The translations under genes and the position numbers were made by a program. The notes beneath the pieces are model-generated. The model did no database searches. It was not told the origin of the DNA and worked only from the letters and a program-made list of their open reading frames with translations. 43,275 nt of DNA. Source: JBMOKU01 sp049324315 (GTDB taxonomy: Bacteria > Bacillota > Clostridia > Peptostreptococcales > Thermotaleaceae). Shown in pieces: positions 32,420 to 40,998 of this stretch. Positions within the stretch are counted from its first letter, which is position 1; each line of letters opens with the position of its first letter. The stretch covers positions 1 through 43,275 of the forward strand of contig JBMOKU010000063.1 in assembly GCA_049324315.1 (NCBI GenBank). Reading direction: 5' to 3'.

Positions 32420-33733
32420 TTATACATCCTCACGTAAGATATTGATGTTTTTGCCTTCCATAATCTTATTCATATTTCGCATGGAGCACATTTTACCGCA
32501 CATAGTGCAGCTGTCCTCATGAGCCGGCATGGATTCTTCACGATATCTTTTGGCTTTCTCCGGATCAATGGCCAATTCAAACATTCTTTTCCAATCCAAC
32601 TGCTGTCTCGCCCTGCTCATTTGATTGTCCCAATCCCTGGCCCCAGGGATATTTTTCGCGATATCACCGGCATGGGCAGCTATTTTGGAGGCAATGATCC
32701 CTTCCTTCATGTCTTCAAGGGTTGGAAGTCTTAAATGCTCGGCCGGTGTTACATAACAAAGGAAATCTGCACCACTGCTGGCAGCAATGGCTCCGCCAAT
32801 GGCACTGGTAATATGGTCATAACCGGGAGCAATATCTGTCACAATTGGCCCCAACACATAGAACGGCGCTCCATGGCACAGCTTTTTCTCCAGCAGCATG
32901 TTGGCTTGTATTTCATTGATAGCCATATGTCCCGGACCTTCAATGATTACCTGTACATTTCTCTCCCACGCTCTCAGGGTCAACTCTCCTAAGGTAATCA
33001 ATTCTTTAATTTGAGAAGCATCCGTAGCATCATGAATACTGCCGGGTCTGCATGCATCTCCTAAGCTTAATGTCATATCATATTTCTCACAGATATCCAG
33101 CAATCTGTCATAGTACTCATAAAACGGATTCTCGTTGCCGGTCAGCTCCATCCACGCATAAATCAATGAGCCTCCCCGTGAAACGATATTGGTCAGTCTT
33201 TTGTTGCGTTTGAAGACCTTTGCTGCTTCCCTGTTGATTCCGGCATGGATCGTCACAAAATCCGCACCATCTTCAGCATGCTTTTCCACTACACGAAGAA
33301 ACTCTTCTGCTGTGATATCTTTTAGTTCCTTATCATAGAAGCCAACTGCATCATAAACAGGTACCGTACCGATAAGAGCCGATGACATCTCCACCAATCT
33401 TTTTCTAAACTCCTCTGTTTTTCCGAAGGAGCTTAAATCCATGATTGCCTCTGCCTTCATATCAAGGGCTGTCTTTACCTTTTCCATTTCAGCATCCATA
33501 TCACAGCAGTCTTTGGAGATGCCTAGATTAACATTGATTTTTGTCCGCATACCCTCTCCGATACCTTCTGGGTCTAGACTTCTGTGGTTCTTATTGGCAG
33601 GAATAACCACCTTGCCCTCAGCAATTCTTTTTCTTAATACTTCAATATCGATTTTTTCCTTTTTCGCTACGATTTCCATTTCTCTTGTAATGATGCCTTT
33701 TTTCGCTGCATCCATTTGTGTTGTATAGTTCAT
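32420..33733 (-). CDS. thiC: Phosphomethylpyrimidine synthase
   Basis: Radical SAM enzyme that rearranges aminoimidazole ribotide into the HMP phosphate part of thiamine. At 437 residues it is the short form without the N-terminal extension of enterobacterial ThiC. The C-terminal cluster motif CTMCGKMC (C-x2-C-x4-C) is present, with GDACRPGSIHDATD and EGPGHMAINEIQANM in the barrel. The start is the ATG at 33733, with AAGGGGGAGC upstream. Between thiE and thiC are 177 bases with only a weak hairpin (33873-33895) and no second TPP element, so thiC may be read from the upstream riboswitch promoter. Confidence 0.96.
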   Translation of the reverse strand: MNYTTQMDAAKKGIITREMEIVAKKEKIDIEVLRKRIAEGKVVIPANKNHRSLDPEGIGEGMRTKINVNLGISKDCCDMDAEMEKVKTALDMKAEAIMDLSSFGKTEEFRKRLVEMSSALIGTVPVYDAVGFYDKELKDITAEEFLRVVEKHAEDGADFVTIHAGINREAAKVFKRNKRLTNIVSRGGSLIYAWMELTGNENPFYEYYDRLLDICEKYDMTLSLGDACRPGSIHDATDASQIKELITLGELTLRAWERNVQVIIEGPGHMAINEIQANMLLEKKLCHGAPFYVLGPIVTDIAPGYDHITSAIGGAIAASSGADFLCYVTPAEHLRLPTLEDMKEGIIASKIAAHAGDIAKNIPGARDWDNQMSRARQQLDWKRMFELAIDPEKAKRYREESMPAHEDSCTMCGKMCSMRNMNKIMEGKNINILREDV

Positions 33734-33910
33734 CTTTTTGCTCCCCCTTATTATCTTTATTATCATAGTTCCATTTATATCAATGACATGTCCTTACTTA
33801 CGGTATTTTAATAGAATAGGCTACTGGCTGCTAGCTACTAGCTACTGGTCAATAGCAAGAAGCTTAATATCGCTCATATACTAGAGATATATGAGTCTGC
33901 TGCTTTGCAA

Positions 33911-34933
33911 TTAGACGTTTATGTTTAAAACTTTTCGCAGCATTTTTACCTTATCTTCGATAGACGGTGCGCCAACAATATCCGATATCAACGCAAAGCA
34001 CTTTCCTCCATGAGCTTTTGCCTGGGAGATATTCTCTTCGTTGATCCCTCCAATGGCCACATAAGGAATCGAAATATGCTTTGAAACCCACTGCAAGTAG
34101 GCCAAGCCTTCTGATGGTTCGGGATTTTTTTTCGTTGTCGTAGGAAATACAGGTCCCACACCTATGTAGTCTACACGCATTTCCACTGCATTCAACGCCT
34201 GGTGGGAATTGTGGGTTGATAAACCGATGATCATATTCCCCGCTATTCTCCTGGCCTCATCCACAGGGATGTCGTCCTGTCCCAGGTGGATTCCATCTGC
34301 TTCTACGCACAATGCAATATCAATGTCATCATTGACAATAAACAGAACGCCTTCATCCCGGGTCATTCTGCGTATGGTTTCACATTCCTTGTATTTTTCC
34401 AGCTTGCTCTTACTTTTTTCCCGATACTGGATCACTTGGATGCCTGCAGCCATCATCTGGCGGACAACCTCCAGATTGTTTCTTCCTGCGGATAATGCTT
34501 CACAGGTGATGCCATAAATGTCCGTGTCCAAGAAAGCTTTATTCACTTGGAAGGCTTTCTCGATATCATATACCTTGTATCTAAGCTGCTCGTAAATTTT
34601 GGACTCCCGGTAATGTCCTACGACTTTGAGACATTCCTCTATGCTTCGGAGCCCTTCCTGTACCCTTTTGAAATTGGATGCGATGAGATCTTTTGGATTC
34701 TCCTTTTTGTCCAGCGTACTGGTAGAAGAAATTTCAAATCCTACATCATTGCCTGAATCACGGTGCTGAATCAGATTTTCGCTGACAAAGCTTTTTCTCA
34801 CCCGATGTCTCAGTTCCCGGAGTTCTTTTGTGATGCGCTGATTTTCAATAACAAATCTTGATATATCCTCCAGCACCCGAATCCCCTCGGAAACCCTATT
34901 GATATTAGCATCAATCATTCTATAGAAATTCAT
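33911..34933 (-). CDS. thiE: ThiD2-ThiE fusion: HMP-phosphate kinase-like domain plus thiamine phosphate synthase
   Basis: A 340-residue protein in two parts. Residues about 1-130 (MNFYRMIDANINRVSEGIRV...) match the ThiD2-type domain found before ThiE in cyanobacteria and some Clostridia. Residues about 135-340 are full ThiE, which joins HMP-PP to the thiazole phosphate: VIQYREKSKS, VNDDIDIALCVEADGIHLGQDD, GLSTHNSHQALNA, YIGVGPVFPTTTKKN and VAIGGINEEN. There is no separate thiD in the cluster, so the N-terminal domain may supply the HMP-phosphate kinase step. The start is the ATG at 34933, six bases after AGAGGTG; a GTG nine bases earlier lies in that site. Confidence 0.9.
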   Translation of the reverse strand: MNFYRMIDANINRVSEGIRVLEDISRFVIENQRITKELRELRHRVRKSFVSENLIQHRDSGNDVGFEISSTSTLDKKENPKDLIASNFKRVQEGLRSIEECLKVVGHYRESKIYEQLRYKVYDIEKAFQVNKAFLDTDIYGITCEALSAGRNNLEVVRQMMAAGIQVIQYREKSKSKLEKYKECETIRRMTRDEGVLFIVNDDIDIALCVEADGIHLGQDDIPVDEARRIAGNMIIGLSTHNSHQALNAVEMRVDYIGVGPVFPTTTKKNPEPSEGLAYLQWVSKHISIPYVAIGGINEENISQAKAHGGKCFALISDIVGAPSIEDKVKMLRKVLNINV

Positions 34934-34964
34934 AGCATACACCTCTTTAGATTTCTTCTTGCCA

Positions 34965-36068
34965 TTATACTTCCATCCAATCCTTAAATATAGGCTGATA
35001 TCCCTTTGAAAGGATCGCCTGCCTTATTTCATTTACGTTCCGTGTATCCGAAATCTCAAATTGACTTTCGCTCTTCGTATCAGAAGAGTGTCCTCCCACC
35101 TCCGTAGAAACACCTGCTGACATTTTTGTTACGCCCAAAGGAATCAAATGGTCACGCAGACCTTGTCTTTCCCTTGTGGATATGGTAATTCCCGCCCTGG
35201 GTAGGAAAAGTCTCAAAGCCAGCATAATCTGTACCAAATCCTTGTCTTCTACAGAATAAATATCGCTAAATCCGCCAATGTGAGGTCTGATACGGGGTAG
35301 GGACACACTGACTTCCACATCGGTATATTTATTTTGCAGATAGTTTGCATGTAGTCCCGTAACAAAGGCCTCTTGTCTCCAATCATAAAGACCCAGCAGT
35401 GCACCTACATTGACGCTTCTTATGCCCGCCCTGCATGCCCATTCCGGTGCATCCACTCGAAAATGATAGTCCTTTTTGGGCCCGCTAAGGTGCAGCCTGT
35501 CATAGGTGGCCTCATGATAAACCTCCTGATAAATGGTTAAGCCATCTACCCCTGCTTCAATAACCTGTCGATATTCCTCTTCCTTCAATGGATAAATCTC
35601 AATGGAGATAGCGTCAAAATATTTCCTAAGTACGCCGACAGCCTCTGCAATATAGCTTACAGGGGTTTTTGCCCTGGATTCTCCCGTGAGGATGAGTATA
35701 TGCTTTAAACCCGAGGCTGCAATGACCTTTGCCTCCTGTTCAATTTCCTCCATGGTCAGCTTCTTTCTCCCAATTTTATTATCTGTATTGAAACTGCAGT
35801 ATACGCATCGATTGACACAGAAATTGGACAGATACATGGGCGTATACAGCAAAATGGTTCTGCCAAAGTGCTGCTGGGACAATTGATGGGCTCTTTGGGC
35901 TACAGTCTCGAGATACTTAGAAGCTGTTGGAGATAACAGGGCCAGGAAATCCCACTGATCGATTCTATCTTTTCCTATAATTTCCTCAATATTCTTTTCA
36001 GTAATGCTGTCAAAATACTCTCTATAGGATAAATCCTTGACCTTTGTATATTCTTCATAAAATCCCAT
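34965..36068 (-). CDS. thiH: 2-iminoacetate synthase
   Basis: Radical SAM tyrosine lyase that makes dehydroglycine for the thiazole ring in anaerobes, replacing the aerobic ThiO. The cluster motif is C84-x3-C88-x2-C91 in NFCVNRCVYCSF, followed by LTMEEIEQEAK, HILILTGES and the C-terminal VSTEVGGHSSDTKSESQFEISDTR, typical of ThiH. The 367-residue length is standard. The start overlaps the thiG stop by one base (TAATG). Choice of ThiH fits an anaerobe. Confidence 0.96.
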   Translation of the reverse strand: MGFYEEYTKVKDLSYREYFDSITEKNIEEIIGKDRIDQWDFLALLSPTASKYLETVAQRAHQLSQQHFGRTILLYTPMYLSNFCVNRCVYCSFNTDNKIGRKKLTMEEIEQEAKVIAASGLKHILILTGESRAKTPVSYIAEAVGVLRKYFDAISIEIYPLKEEEYRQVIEAGVDGLTIYQEVYHEATYDRLHLSGPKKDYHFRVDAPEWACRAGIRSVNVGALLGLYDWRQEAFVTGLHANYLQNKYTDVEVSVSLPRIRPHIGGFSDIYSVEDKDLVQIMLALRLFLPRAGITISTRERQGLRDHLIPLGVTKMSAGVSTEVGGHSSDTKSESQFEISDTRNVNEIRQAILSKGYQPIFKDWMEV

Positions 36069-36844
36069 TATGCATCTCCTTCATGTAAAAAGCCTGTCAA
36101 CGGTGAAGATGCACTGGCAAATGTAGCCTGTGGCCCCATTTTAGACAGATAAGCCATTCTTCCTGCTTTAACTGCCAATCCGAAGGCTTCTCCCATGGCT
36201 GCGGGATTCGGGGATGTGGCAATGGCTGTATTGACCAATACTGCTTCTGCTCCCATTTCCATGGCTTTTGCGGCATCAGATGGCTTGCCGATCCCCGCAT
36301 CTACAATAATCGGTACAGGGATTTCTTCAATGAGGATTTGAATCAGTTCCTCTGTTCTGATTCCACGATTGGTCCCGATGGGAGATCCTAAGGGCATGAC
36401 AGCTGCTGCCCCGGCTTCCACCATACGCTTCGCAGCCATCAAGTCCGGACTCATATAAGGCAGCACAACAAAGCCTTCCTTTGCCAAAATCTCTGTAGCT
36501 TTCGTAGTCTCTTGATTATCCGGCAGGAGATATTTATTGTCGGAAATCACCTCAATCTTTACCCAGTTTCCGCATCCCATGGCACGGGCCAATCTTGCAA
36601 TCCGTACTGCCTCTTCGGCATTTCTGGCACCGGAAGTATTGGGCAGCAGGATACAGTCCTTTGGTATGTACTCCAACAGGTTATCCTCTTGGTTGTCAAT
36701 GTTTACCCGTCTTACTGCCATGGTCACCACTTGAGTACCGCATTTTCGGATGACTTCTGGCATCAACCTGTTGTTTGCAAATTTACCTGTTCCAATGAAT
36801 AATCTGCTTTTCAGTAAAACGCCACCTATCTTTAATTGATCCAT
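36068..36844 (-). CDS. thiG: Thiazole synthase
   Basis: TIM-barrel enzyme that condenses deoxyxylulose phosphate, iminoacetate and sulfur from ThiS-thiocarboxylate into the thiazole. At 258 residues it has normal length. Motifs: LKIGGVLLKSRLFIGTGKF at the start, NTSGARNAEEAVRIARLA, AVMPLGSPIGTNRGI, PIIVDAGIGKPSDAAKAMEMGAEAVLVNTAIA. The start is the ATG at 36844, five bases after AAGGAGG; an ATG six codons earlier overlaps that site. Ten bases separate it from thiF and it overlaps thiH by one base. Confidence 0.96.
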   Translation of the reverse strand: MDQLKIGGVLLKSRLFIGTGKFANNRLMPEVIRKCGTQVVTMAVRRVNIDNQEDNLLEYIPKDCILLPNTSGARNAEEAVRIARLARAMGCGNWVKIEVISDNKYLLPDNQETTKATEILAKEGFVVLPYMSPDLMAAKRMVEAGAAAVMPLGSPIGTNRGIRTEELIQILIEEIPVPIIVDAGIGKPSDAAKAMEMGAEAVLVNTAIATSPNPAAMGEAFGLAVKAGRMAYLSKMGPQATFASASSPLTGFLHEGDA

Positions 36845-36854
36845 AATACCCTCC

Positions 36855-37661
36855 TTACACATCTTTTTCTCCTAAAATAAGTCTCAATACCATATTGGCC
36901 TGATGATTAGCAGCAATGGCCACCCTAGGTGCCATCAGACCACAGCCCGGCTTTGCTTCAGATGTACTATCACCCACCAAATAGAAATGCTCCTTTATTT
37001 TCCAGGTGATAATTTCATTGTTGGAAAAATATCCTGCCATACCGGATGCTGCCACGATGGACTTTTGTGGATAGGTTTTCAACCATGTATTTACCAGTTC
37101 TGCCTTACACTTTGGATCATCAAAGGCCTCCACCATCACATCTACGCCTTGAAAGCAGTCAGCTATATTCTGGCTGGTGAGGTATACATTTTCTGTAACG
37201 ATCTCAACAAAAGGATTCACTTCCATAAGCAATTCCTTGAGAGCCTCTGTCTTATACATGCCTATATGACGGACAAAGTACTGCTGCCGGTTGAGATTGC
37301 TGGGTTCCACCACATCATAATCTGCCAGTATAAGTTTGCCTATGCCTAATCGTGCAAGGGATAAAGCCACATTGGAGCCTAATCCCCCAAGACCTGCAAT
37401 CCCTACACAGGCTTTTTTCACCTTCTCGAACACACCTGGGGTATGTCTAGCGGTCAGTAATGCTTCAAGTTCCCCTTGGTCAGGTACTTTACCTCGCTGT
37501 ATAAGTGTAATTTTATCCCCATCCTTCAAGGGTACATCCTCTTTGATGATAAATCCGTTTAACACGATAATATCAGCATCCGGCTTTACGCGTTCCCTCA
37601 CATCAAAGGCCGTTGTTTCTTTTTCCATCTCAAAATATCTCTCATTGATATAAACAGCCAT
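36855..37661 (-). CDS. thiF: ThiS adenylyltransferase ThiF with N-terminal ThiS-like domain
   Basis: Activates the C-terminus of ThiS with ATP before sulfur loading. The E1-like domain starts at about residue 78 with KKACVGIAGLGGLGSNVALSLARLG (nucleotide-binding glycines), then LADYDVVEPSNLNRQQY. Residues 1-65 (MAVYINERYFEMEKETTAFD...) form an extra ThiS-like ubiquitin-fold domain without a terminal GG, as seen in the anaerobe-type ThiF. The ATG follows the thiS stop directly (TAAATG). The 268-residue length matches this subtype. Confidence 0.92.
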   Translation of the reverse strand: MAVYINERYFEMEKETTAFDVRERVKPDADIIVLNGFIIKEDVPLKDGDKITLIQRGKVPDQGELEALLTARHTPGVFEKVKKACVGIAGLGGLGSNVALSLARLGIGKLILADYDVVEPSNLNRQQYFVRHIGMYKTEALKELLMEVNPFVEIVTENVYLTSQNIADCFQGVDVMVEAFDDPKCKAELVNTWLKTYPQKSIVAASGMAGYFSNNEIITWKIKEHFYLVGDSTSEAKPGCGLMAPRVAIAANHQANMVLRLILGEKDV

Positions 37662-37856
37662 TTAACCGCCTCCTACAAAGCTGACAATCTCTACTTTATC
37701 ATCTCCCTGAAGAAGCCATACGCCATATTCATCCTTTGATACAATCTGTAGATTCACTTCCACAACTACTGTATCCTGACGTAAACTGAGTTTCTCCAAT
37801 AGCTGTGCTATGGTAATCGCTGCTGGCAGCTCCATCTCTTTTCCATTCACAAACAT
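37662..37856 (-). CDS. thiS: Sulfur carrier protein ThiS
   Basis: A 64-residue ubiquitin-fold carrier; its terminal glycine is adenylated by ThiF and converted to a thiocarboxylate, the sulfur donor for ThiG. The sequence ends VEIVSFVGGG, giving the required GG C-terminus. MFVNGKEMELPAAITIAQLLEKL at the start is typical. GGGAGG lies seven bases before the ATG at 37856; the GTG six codons earlier is part of the leader. First gene of the operon, after two riboswitches. Confidence 0.94.
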   Translation of the reverse strand: MFVNGKEMELPAAITIAQLLEKLSLRQDTVVVEVNLQIVSKDEYGVWLLQGDDKVEIVSFVGGG

Positions 37857-37887
37857 GTTGTTCCCTCCCTTCACTTACGATGACAAC

Positions 37888-37921
37888 AAAAAAATGTACA
37901 AATCCATAGAGAATTTGTACA
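37888..37921 (-). terminator. Terminator of TPP riboswitch 2
   Basis: TGTACAAAT/ATTTGTACA, a 9-bp perfect stem (37895-37903/37913-37921) with seven T after it on the minus strand, between the second aptamer and thiS. Confidence 0.88.
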
Positions 37922-37940
37922 TTTTTTACAGCAACAATGA

Positions 37941-38033
37941 ACATTCCCTACGTTAGCATTACCCAAGTCAGGTTCGGAGGGTCAGAGATAACATCTCTTT
38001 CTCAGCCTGTCCATACAGACTCCCCTTGTTCTA
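37941..38033 (-). promoter_or_regulatory. TPP riboswitch 2 (proximal to thiS)
   Basis: On the minus strand the aptamer reads AAGGGGAGTC, GGCTGAGA, GACCCT, GAACCTGA, TGGGTAATGCTA, CGTAGGGA, the complete THI-box order. Thiamine pyrophosphate binding should favour the terminator just downstream and shut off thiSFGHE. Confidence 0.95.
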
Positions 38034-38052
38034 GCTATTCAATTATTGAAAC

Positions 38053-38079
38053 GAAAAAAGCTTACCCGTCGGTAAGCTT
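38053..38079 (-). terminator. Terminator of TPP riboswitch 1
   Basis: AAGCTTACC/GGTAAGCTT (38058-38066/38071-38079) with a 4-base loop, then TTTTTT-type tail on the minus strand, between the two aptamers. Confidence 0.9.
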
Positions 38080-38104
38080 CATAAAAGTCTTTATCACTTT
38101 CACA

Positions 38105-38184
38105 GCTGCTTCCCTCCGGTAGTACAAACTACATCAGGTTCAGAGGGTTAGGATTTCTCCTTCTCAGCCTAAAGGCACCCCTAG
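38105..38184 (-). promoter_or_regulatory. TPP riboswitch 1 (distal)
   Basis: On the minus strand: CTAGGGGTGCC, GGCTGAGA, AACCCT, GAACCTGATGTAG, GGAGGGAAGC. This is a second complete TPP aptamer with a different P3 sequence from riboswitch 2, followed by its own terminator. Confidence 0.94.
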
Positions 38185-38484
38185 CAAATGGTTTTTCTTT
38201 TTCTCTATCAGTATACAATATTTATGGAAGGAATAGAAGAGAAATTTTCTAAATACATATACATTTCATCTATTCCATTGTTGAAACTATTGAAGATATC
38301 TATCGTTGAGAAGAAGCCTAAGAGTAACATATTAATTAGTTATTGTTTGCTAGTCATTCATTACTTTAGTCGAATTTTATCTTTATTTGACGAATTGTTT
38401 TTATTTTCTTCAGAACTATTTTATGTTACATTATTTTACATATAATTCATTATGTGACAATTTTTTATACAGGGAGGTAAATAA

Positions 38485-38841
38485 ATGTCAAGGATTGGCA
38501 AAATTTCTAGTCGCATTAGTCACTCAGTACGACAAGACAGAGATAGTTCTAATAAAGAAAGACAGATTAGAGAAAAAAATCAAAAAAAATTACAAGATTC
38601 CATTAGACGTGCTGGCCCAAAAGTAGAGAAAAAATTAAAAGACGCTGTTAAAACACAACTCAACCGTACAATAGCTGACGGAGCAACTTTTACTGGGGCT
38701 GCAGTTGCTACATACAAGAAAACAAAAGACCCAGTTAAAGCAGTTGGCGCAGGTGTTGTTGCAGTTAAAGCAGTTCATTTATATGAATCCGCTGACAAAA
38801 TGGTTAAACTCGGCGATAGACTAATAAAAGGCACAAATTAA
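38485..38841 (+). CDS. Small basic protein with a hydrophobic Ala/Gly stretch, unknown
   Basis: A 118-residue, strongly basic protein: residues 1-60 are Arg/Lys-rich and helical (SRISHSVRQDRDSSNKERQ), and about 65-98 are Ala/Gly/Val-rich (TFTGAAVATYKKTKDP, VGAGVVAVKAVHLYESAD), an amphipathic segment that could associate with membrane. GGGAGG sits seven bases before the ATG. It begins a block of AT-rich genes without recognisable families. I cannot assign a role. Confidence 0.6.
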   Translation: MSRIGKISSRISHSVRQDRDSSNKERQIREKNQKKLQDSIRRAGPKVEKKLKDAVKTQLNRTIADGATFTGAAVATYKKTKDPVKAVGAGVVAVKAVHLYESADKMVKLGDRLIKGTN

Positions 38842-38923
38842 TATATACACAACAAATGGGAAGGCTAATTCACAATTTTCCTTCCTATTTGATTAACTAT
38901 TTTATTCTTAAAGAGGGATATTT

Positions 38924-39630
38924 ATGCTCCATAAATTATTCTACAAAAGTAGATACCAGCATAATATAAGTATTATTTATTTTAGAGATGAAAACCTAAA
39001 TGACAAGGAATCATTAGTTATATTACCAATGGACCAAAATTTAAACGAAGAATGGTCTATTAACATTGAAACCTCTGGTGAACTCATTTACAAATTTATC
39101 TCAGATAGTATGTATATTATAAATGATCCCCATGCTGAAAGTTATATCGAGATAGAAGGGCAAGGCATATGGTCAAAGGTTAAAGAATCGCAATCTAGAA
39201 TGAAAAAGAAAATGCCTAACGTTAGAAATATTTACATATGCAAGGATATTGATGATAATTACAATCCAATTGAAAGTACGAATATAATTAAACCTGTTGA
39301 TAACCTTATGATTTGCCATACCGAAATAATAAGTATTTCTGAAGATTTTCTTATTAGCATGTTTTGGAAAGATGAAAGTGGTATTGTTTTGCTGCCATTG
39401 ATAATTTAGTTAAATTTGATGGTCGAAAGGAACGTATCGTATTTACGGGTGTTAATATCAAAGATATAATTAATACAAACGTATTCCAAAACGGAAAATA
39501 TCAAGTTGAAGTTTTCATTAATGGAGTTTTAAGTAGCTCTATAGAATTCTGTATCAAAAAACTATTGAATTACGGCAGTAATCTTCATAAGAACCAAAGT
39601 CTATACAAGAAAATAGAAAACTATATTTAA
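38924..39630 (+). pseudogene. Unknown gene broken by a one-base frameshift in a T run
   Basis: The first 161 codons (38924-39409) end in an unlikely tail after KDESGIV. From 39391 another frame stays open for 79 codons to TAA at 39628 and reads as good protein (AIDNLVKFDGRKERIVFTG ... KKIENYI). Adding one T to the TTTT run at 39387-39390 joins the two into a protein of about 235 residues. So the gene has either lost a base, been mis-sequenced in the homopolymer, or uses slippage. The C-terminal part (VFQNGKYQVEVFINGVLSSS) looks like a beta-sandwich. Family not recognised. Confidence 0.65.
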
Positions 39631-39664
39631 TAGAATAAATAAAGTTAAAATGGAGGCCATTTTA

Positions 39665-39856
39665 ATGAATAAACTTACTTTTCTAATATATCATTTTGCT
39701 TTACATTTCGGGTTAGTTTATGTGACCATATTAGGTATTGTTTACTTGTTTTCAAGAAAAAGTCATAATGCTGAAAAGTTCTCGCTTTTTAACATCTGGG
39801 CCTTCATTGGCGCATTAGGTAACTCAGTATTTAGATTGCTTGATAAACTCAGTTAA
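39665..39856 (+). CDS. Small membrane protein, unknown
   Basis: A 63-residue protein with one long hydrophobic segment (about 4-26, TFLIYHFALHFGLVYVTILGIVYLF) and a second weaker one near the end (IWAFIGALGNSVF). The start is the ATG at 39665, eight bases after GGAGG; the ATG at 39650 is part of that site. It follows the frameshifted gene by 34 bases and may share its transcript. A small hairpin terminator follows at 39919-39940. Confidence 0.5.
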   Translation: MNKLTFLIYHFALHFGLVYVTILGIVYLFSRKSHNAEKFSLFNIWAFIGALGNSVFRLLDKLS

Positions 39857-40362
39857 TGAATGACTTGAAAAATAATAGATTAATCAATTTTGCTATTTGT
39901 TTAGAGTTAGAAGAAATCCCCTCACTCATACGAGGGTTTTCATCTATATTTAGCTCCATTCACCTGAATTAGGGATTCTTGCTGTCTAAATTATTGAGGC
40001 GAGGTCAATGAATAACTACCTGTATTTAGCGGACGGGTTCAATAACATAAAGAACAATAACCTTTCCATACTTGCTAGCATGGATTACAGATAAAATAAT
40101 GTCAGACAGTACGAAAAAGAAAGTTTTCCCATGCTTCGGCTATATCGAAAGGTATCAGTAGGTCGTGGGAAACGCTTTTTGCATTGTGCAACCGTTGAAT
40201 CTCCTAATATGGCATTATCTTTACCATTTCCATGCTGTAGTTTTTTGGCAATTTATTTGTAATCTAATCGTAATATAGAATATATTGACATATTGACATA
40301 TATCTCGAAGCAATGATAGGATAATATTGTAAAAACAAACATATGTTTCAGGGGTGGTTGCT
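39857..40362. other. 506-base stretch without a convincing gene
   Basis: Holds a CCCTC/GAGGG hairpin with a T tail (39919-39940), then about 330 bases with only short broken frames (for example 28 codons from 40008) and no ribosome sites. Near its end TTGACATA is repeated twice head to tail (40285-40300), and the second copy can serve as a -35 with TAGGAT 18 bases on (40317-40322), a possible promoter for the next gene. Confidence 0.45.
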
Positions 40363-40827
40363 ATGTATTTTGACTTTGAAGATTTTAAAGACGGCTTTAT
40401 CAGTTTTACCGAGTTTTGCGGAAACAAAATTATTTATCCAATTCTTTTAGTTCTTTCAGGCATATGTAGTTATTATACTTGGTTATCAATTCAAGCATTG
40501 CCTAAGCCCGAGACAATTCCCGAATTAATAGGATATCTATTTAATAATCATGAAGGATATTTTAAGGCATTTTGGCTTACTCTTTTAGTTTCTATTTTAA
40601 TAGGCTTACTTAGTTTCGGAACTATGGGATTTGGAATAAGATTCGATGAATTACATAAAGCTTTACGAATTATGTTTGTAATTCTTGGAATAGGGATATT
40701 TATTTCAGGAGTTTATTTCTTTGGATACTTTTTATTGCTTTTATTGGTTTTAGTAATAGTTGGAGCATTTGCAATTGCAATATTTAGTGATAGTGGAAGT
40801 AGTGGAAAAAGAAGTAGAAGATATTAA
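40363..40827 (+). CDS. Membrane protein with three or four helices, unknown
   Basis: A 154-residue protein: hydrophobic segments at about 24-46, 70-92, and a long 100-140 region that can hold two helices (IMFVILGIGIFISGVYFFGYFLLLLLVLVIVGAFAIAIF), then a basic tail GSSGKRSRRY. A short acidic N-terminus (MYFDFEDFKDGF). The start is the ATG at 40363, after AGGGGTGG; a GTG three codons earlier lies in that site. No family recognised. Ends in a strong terminator. Confidence 0.6.
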   Translation: MYFDFEDFKDGFISFTEFCGNKIIYPILLVLSGICSYYTWLSIQALPKPETIPELIGYLFNNHEGYFKAFWLTLLVSILIGLLSFGTMGFGIRFDELHKALRIMFVILGIGIFISGVYFFGYFLLLLLVLVIVGAFAIAIFSDSGSSGKRSRRY

Positions 40828-40847
40828 GCATTACTTTGCTATTAATG

Positions 40848-40879
40848 GCTGTCCAGTAGCTGACTGGATGGCTTTTTTT
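40848..40879 (+). terminator. Terminator after the membrane protein gene
   Basis: GCTGTCCAGT pairs with ACTGGATGGC (40848-40857/40863-40872, two G-U pairs), 5-base loop, then seven T. Confidence 0.85.
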
Positions 40880-40998
40880 GTATTAGCAAAAACTGATTTG
40901 CATATTTTTTGGTCTAAGGGTAACATCTAAGCATCAATTCATACATCTAACGACTATAATTTCACCTACTATAGATCATGCCTTATTCTGGAGTGATC

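Noticed and set aside
33767..33910. A third TPP riboswitch before thiC
   Set aside because: No CTGAGA or ACCTGA-type motifs; only a weak CTCATATA/TATATGAG hairpin and short GCTACTGG-like repeats are present.
38188..38445. An 85-codon open frame upstream of the basic small protein
   Set aside because: No ribosome binding site; composition is that of AT-rich non-coding DNA; it begins inside the region that should hold the thiamine operon promoter on the other strand.
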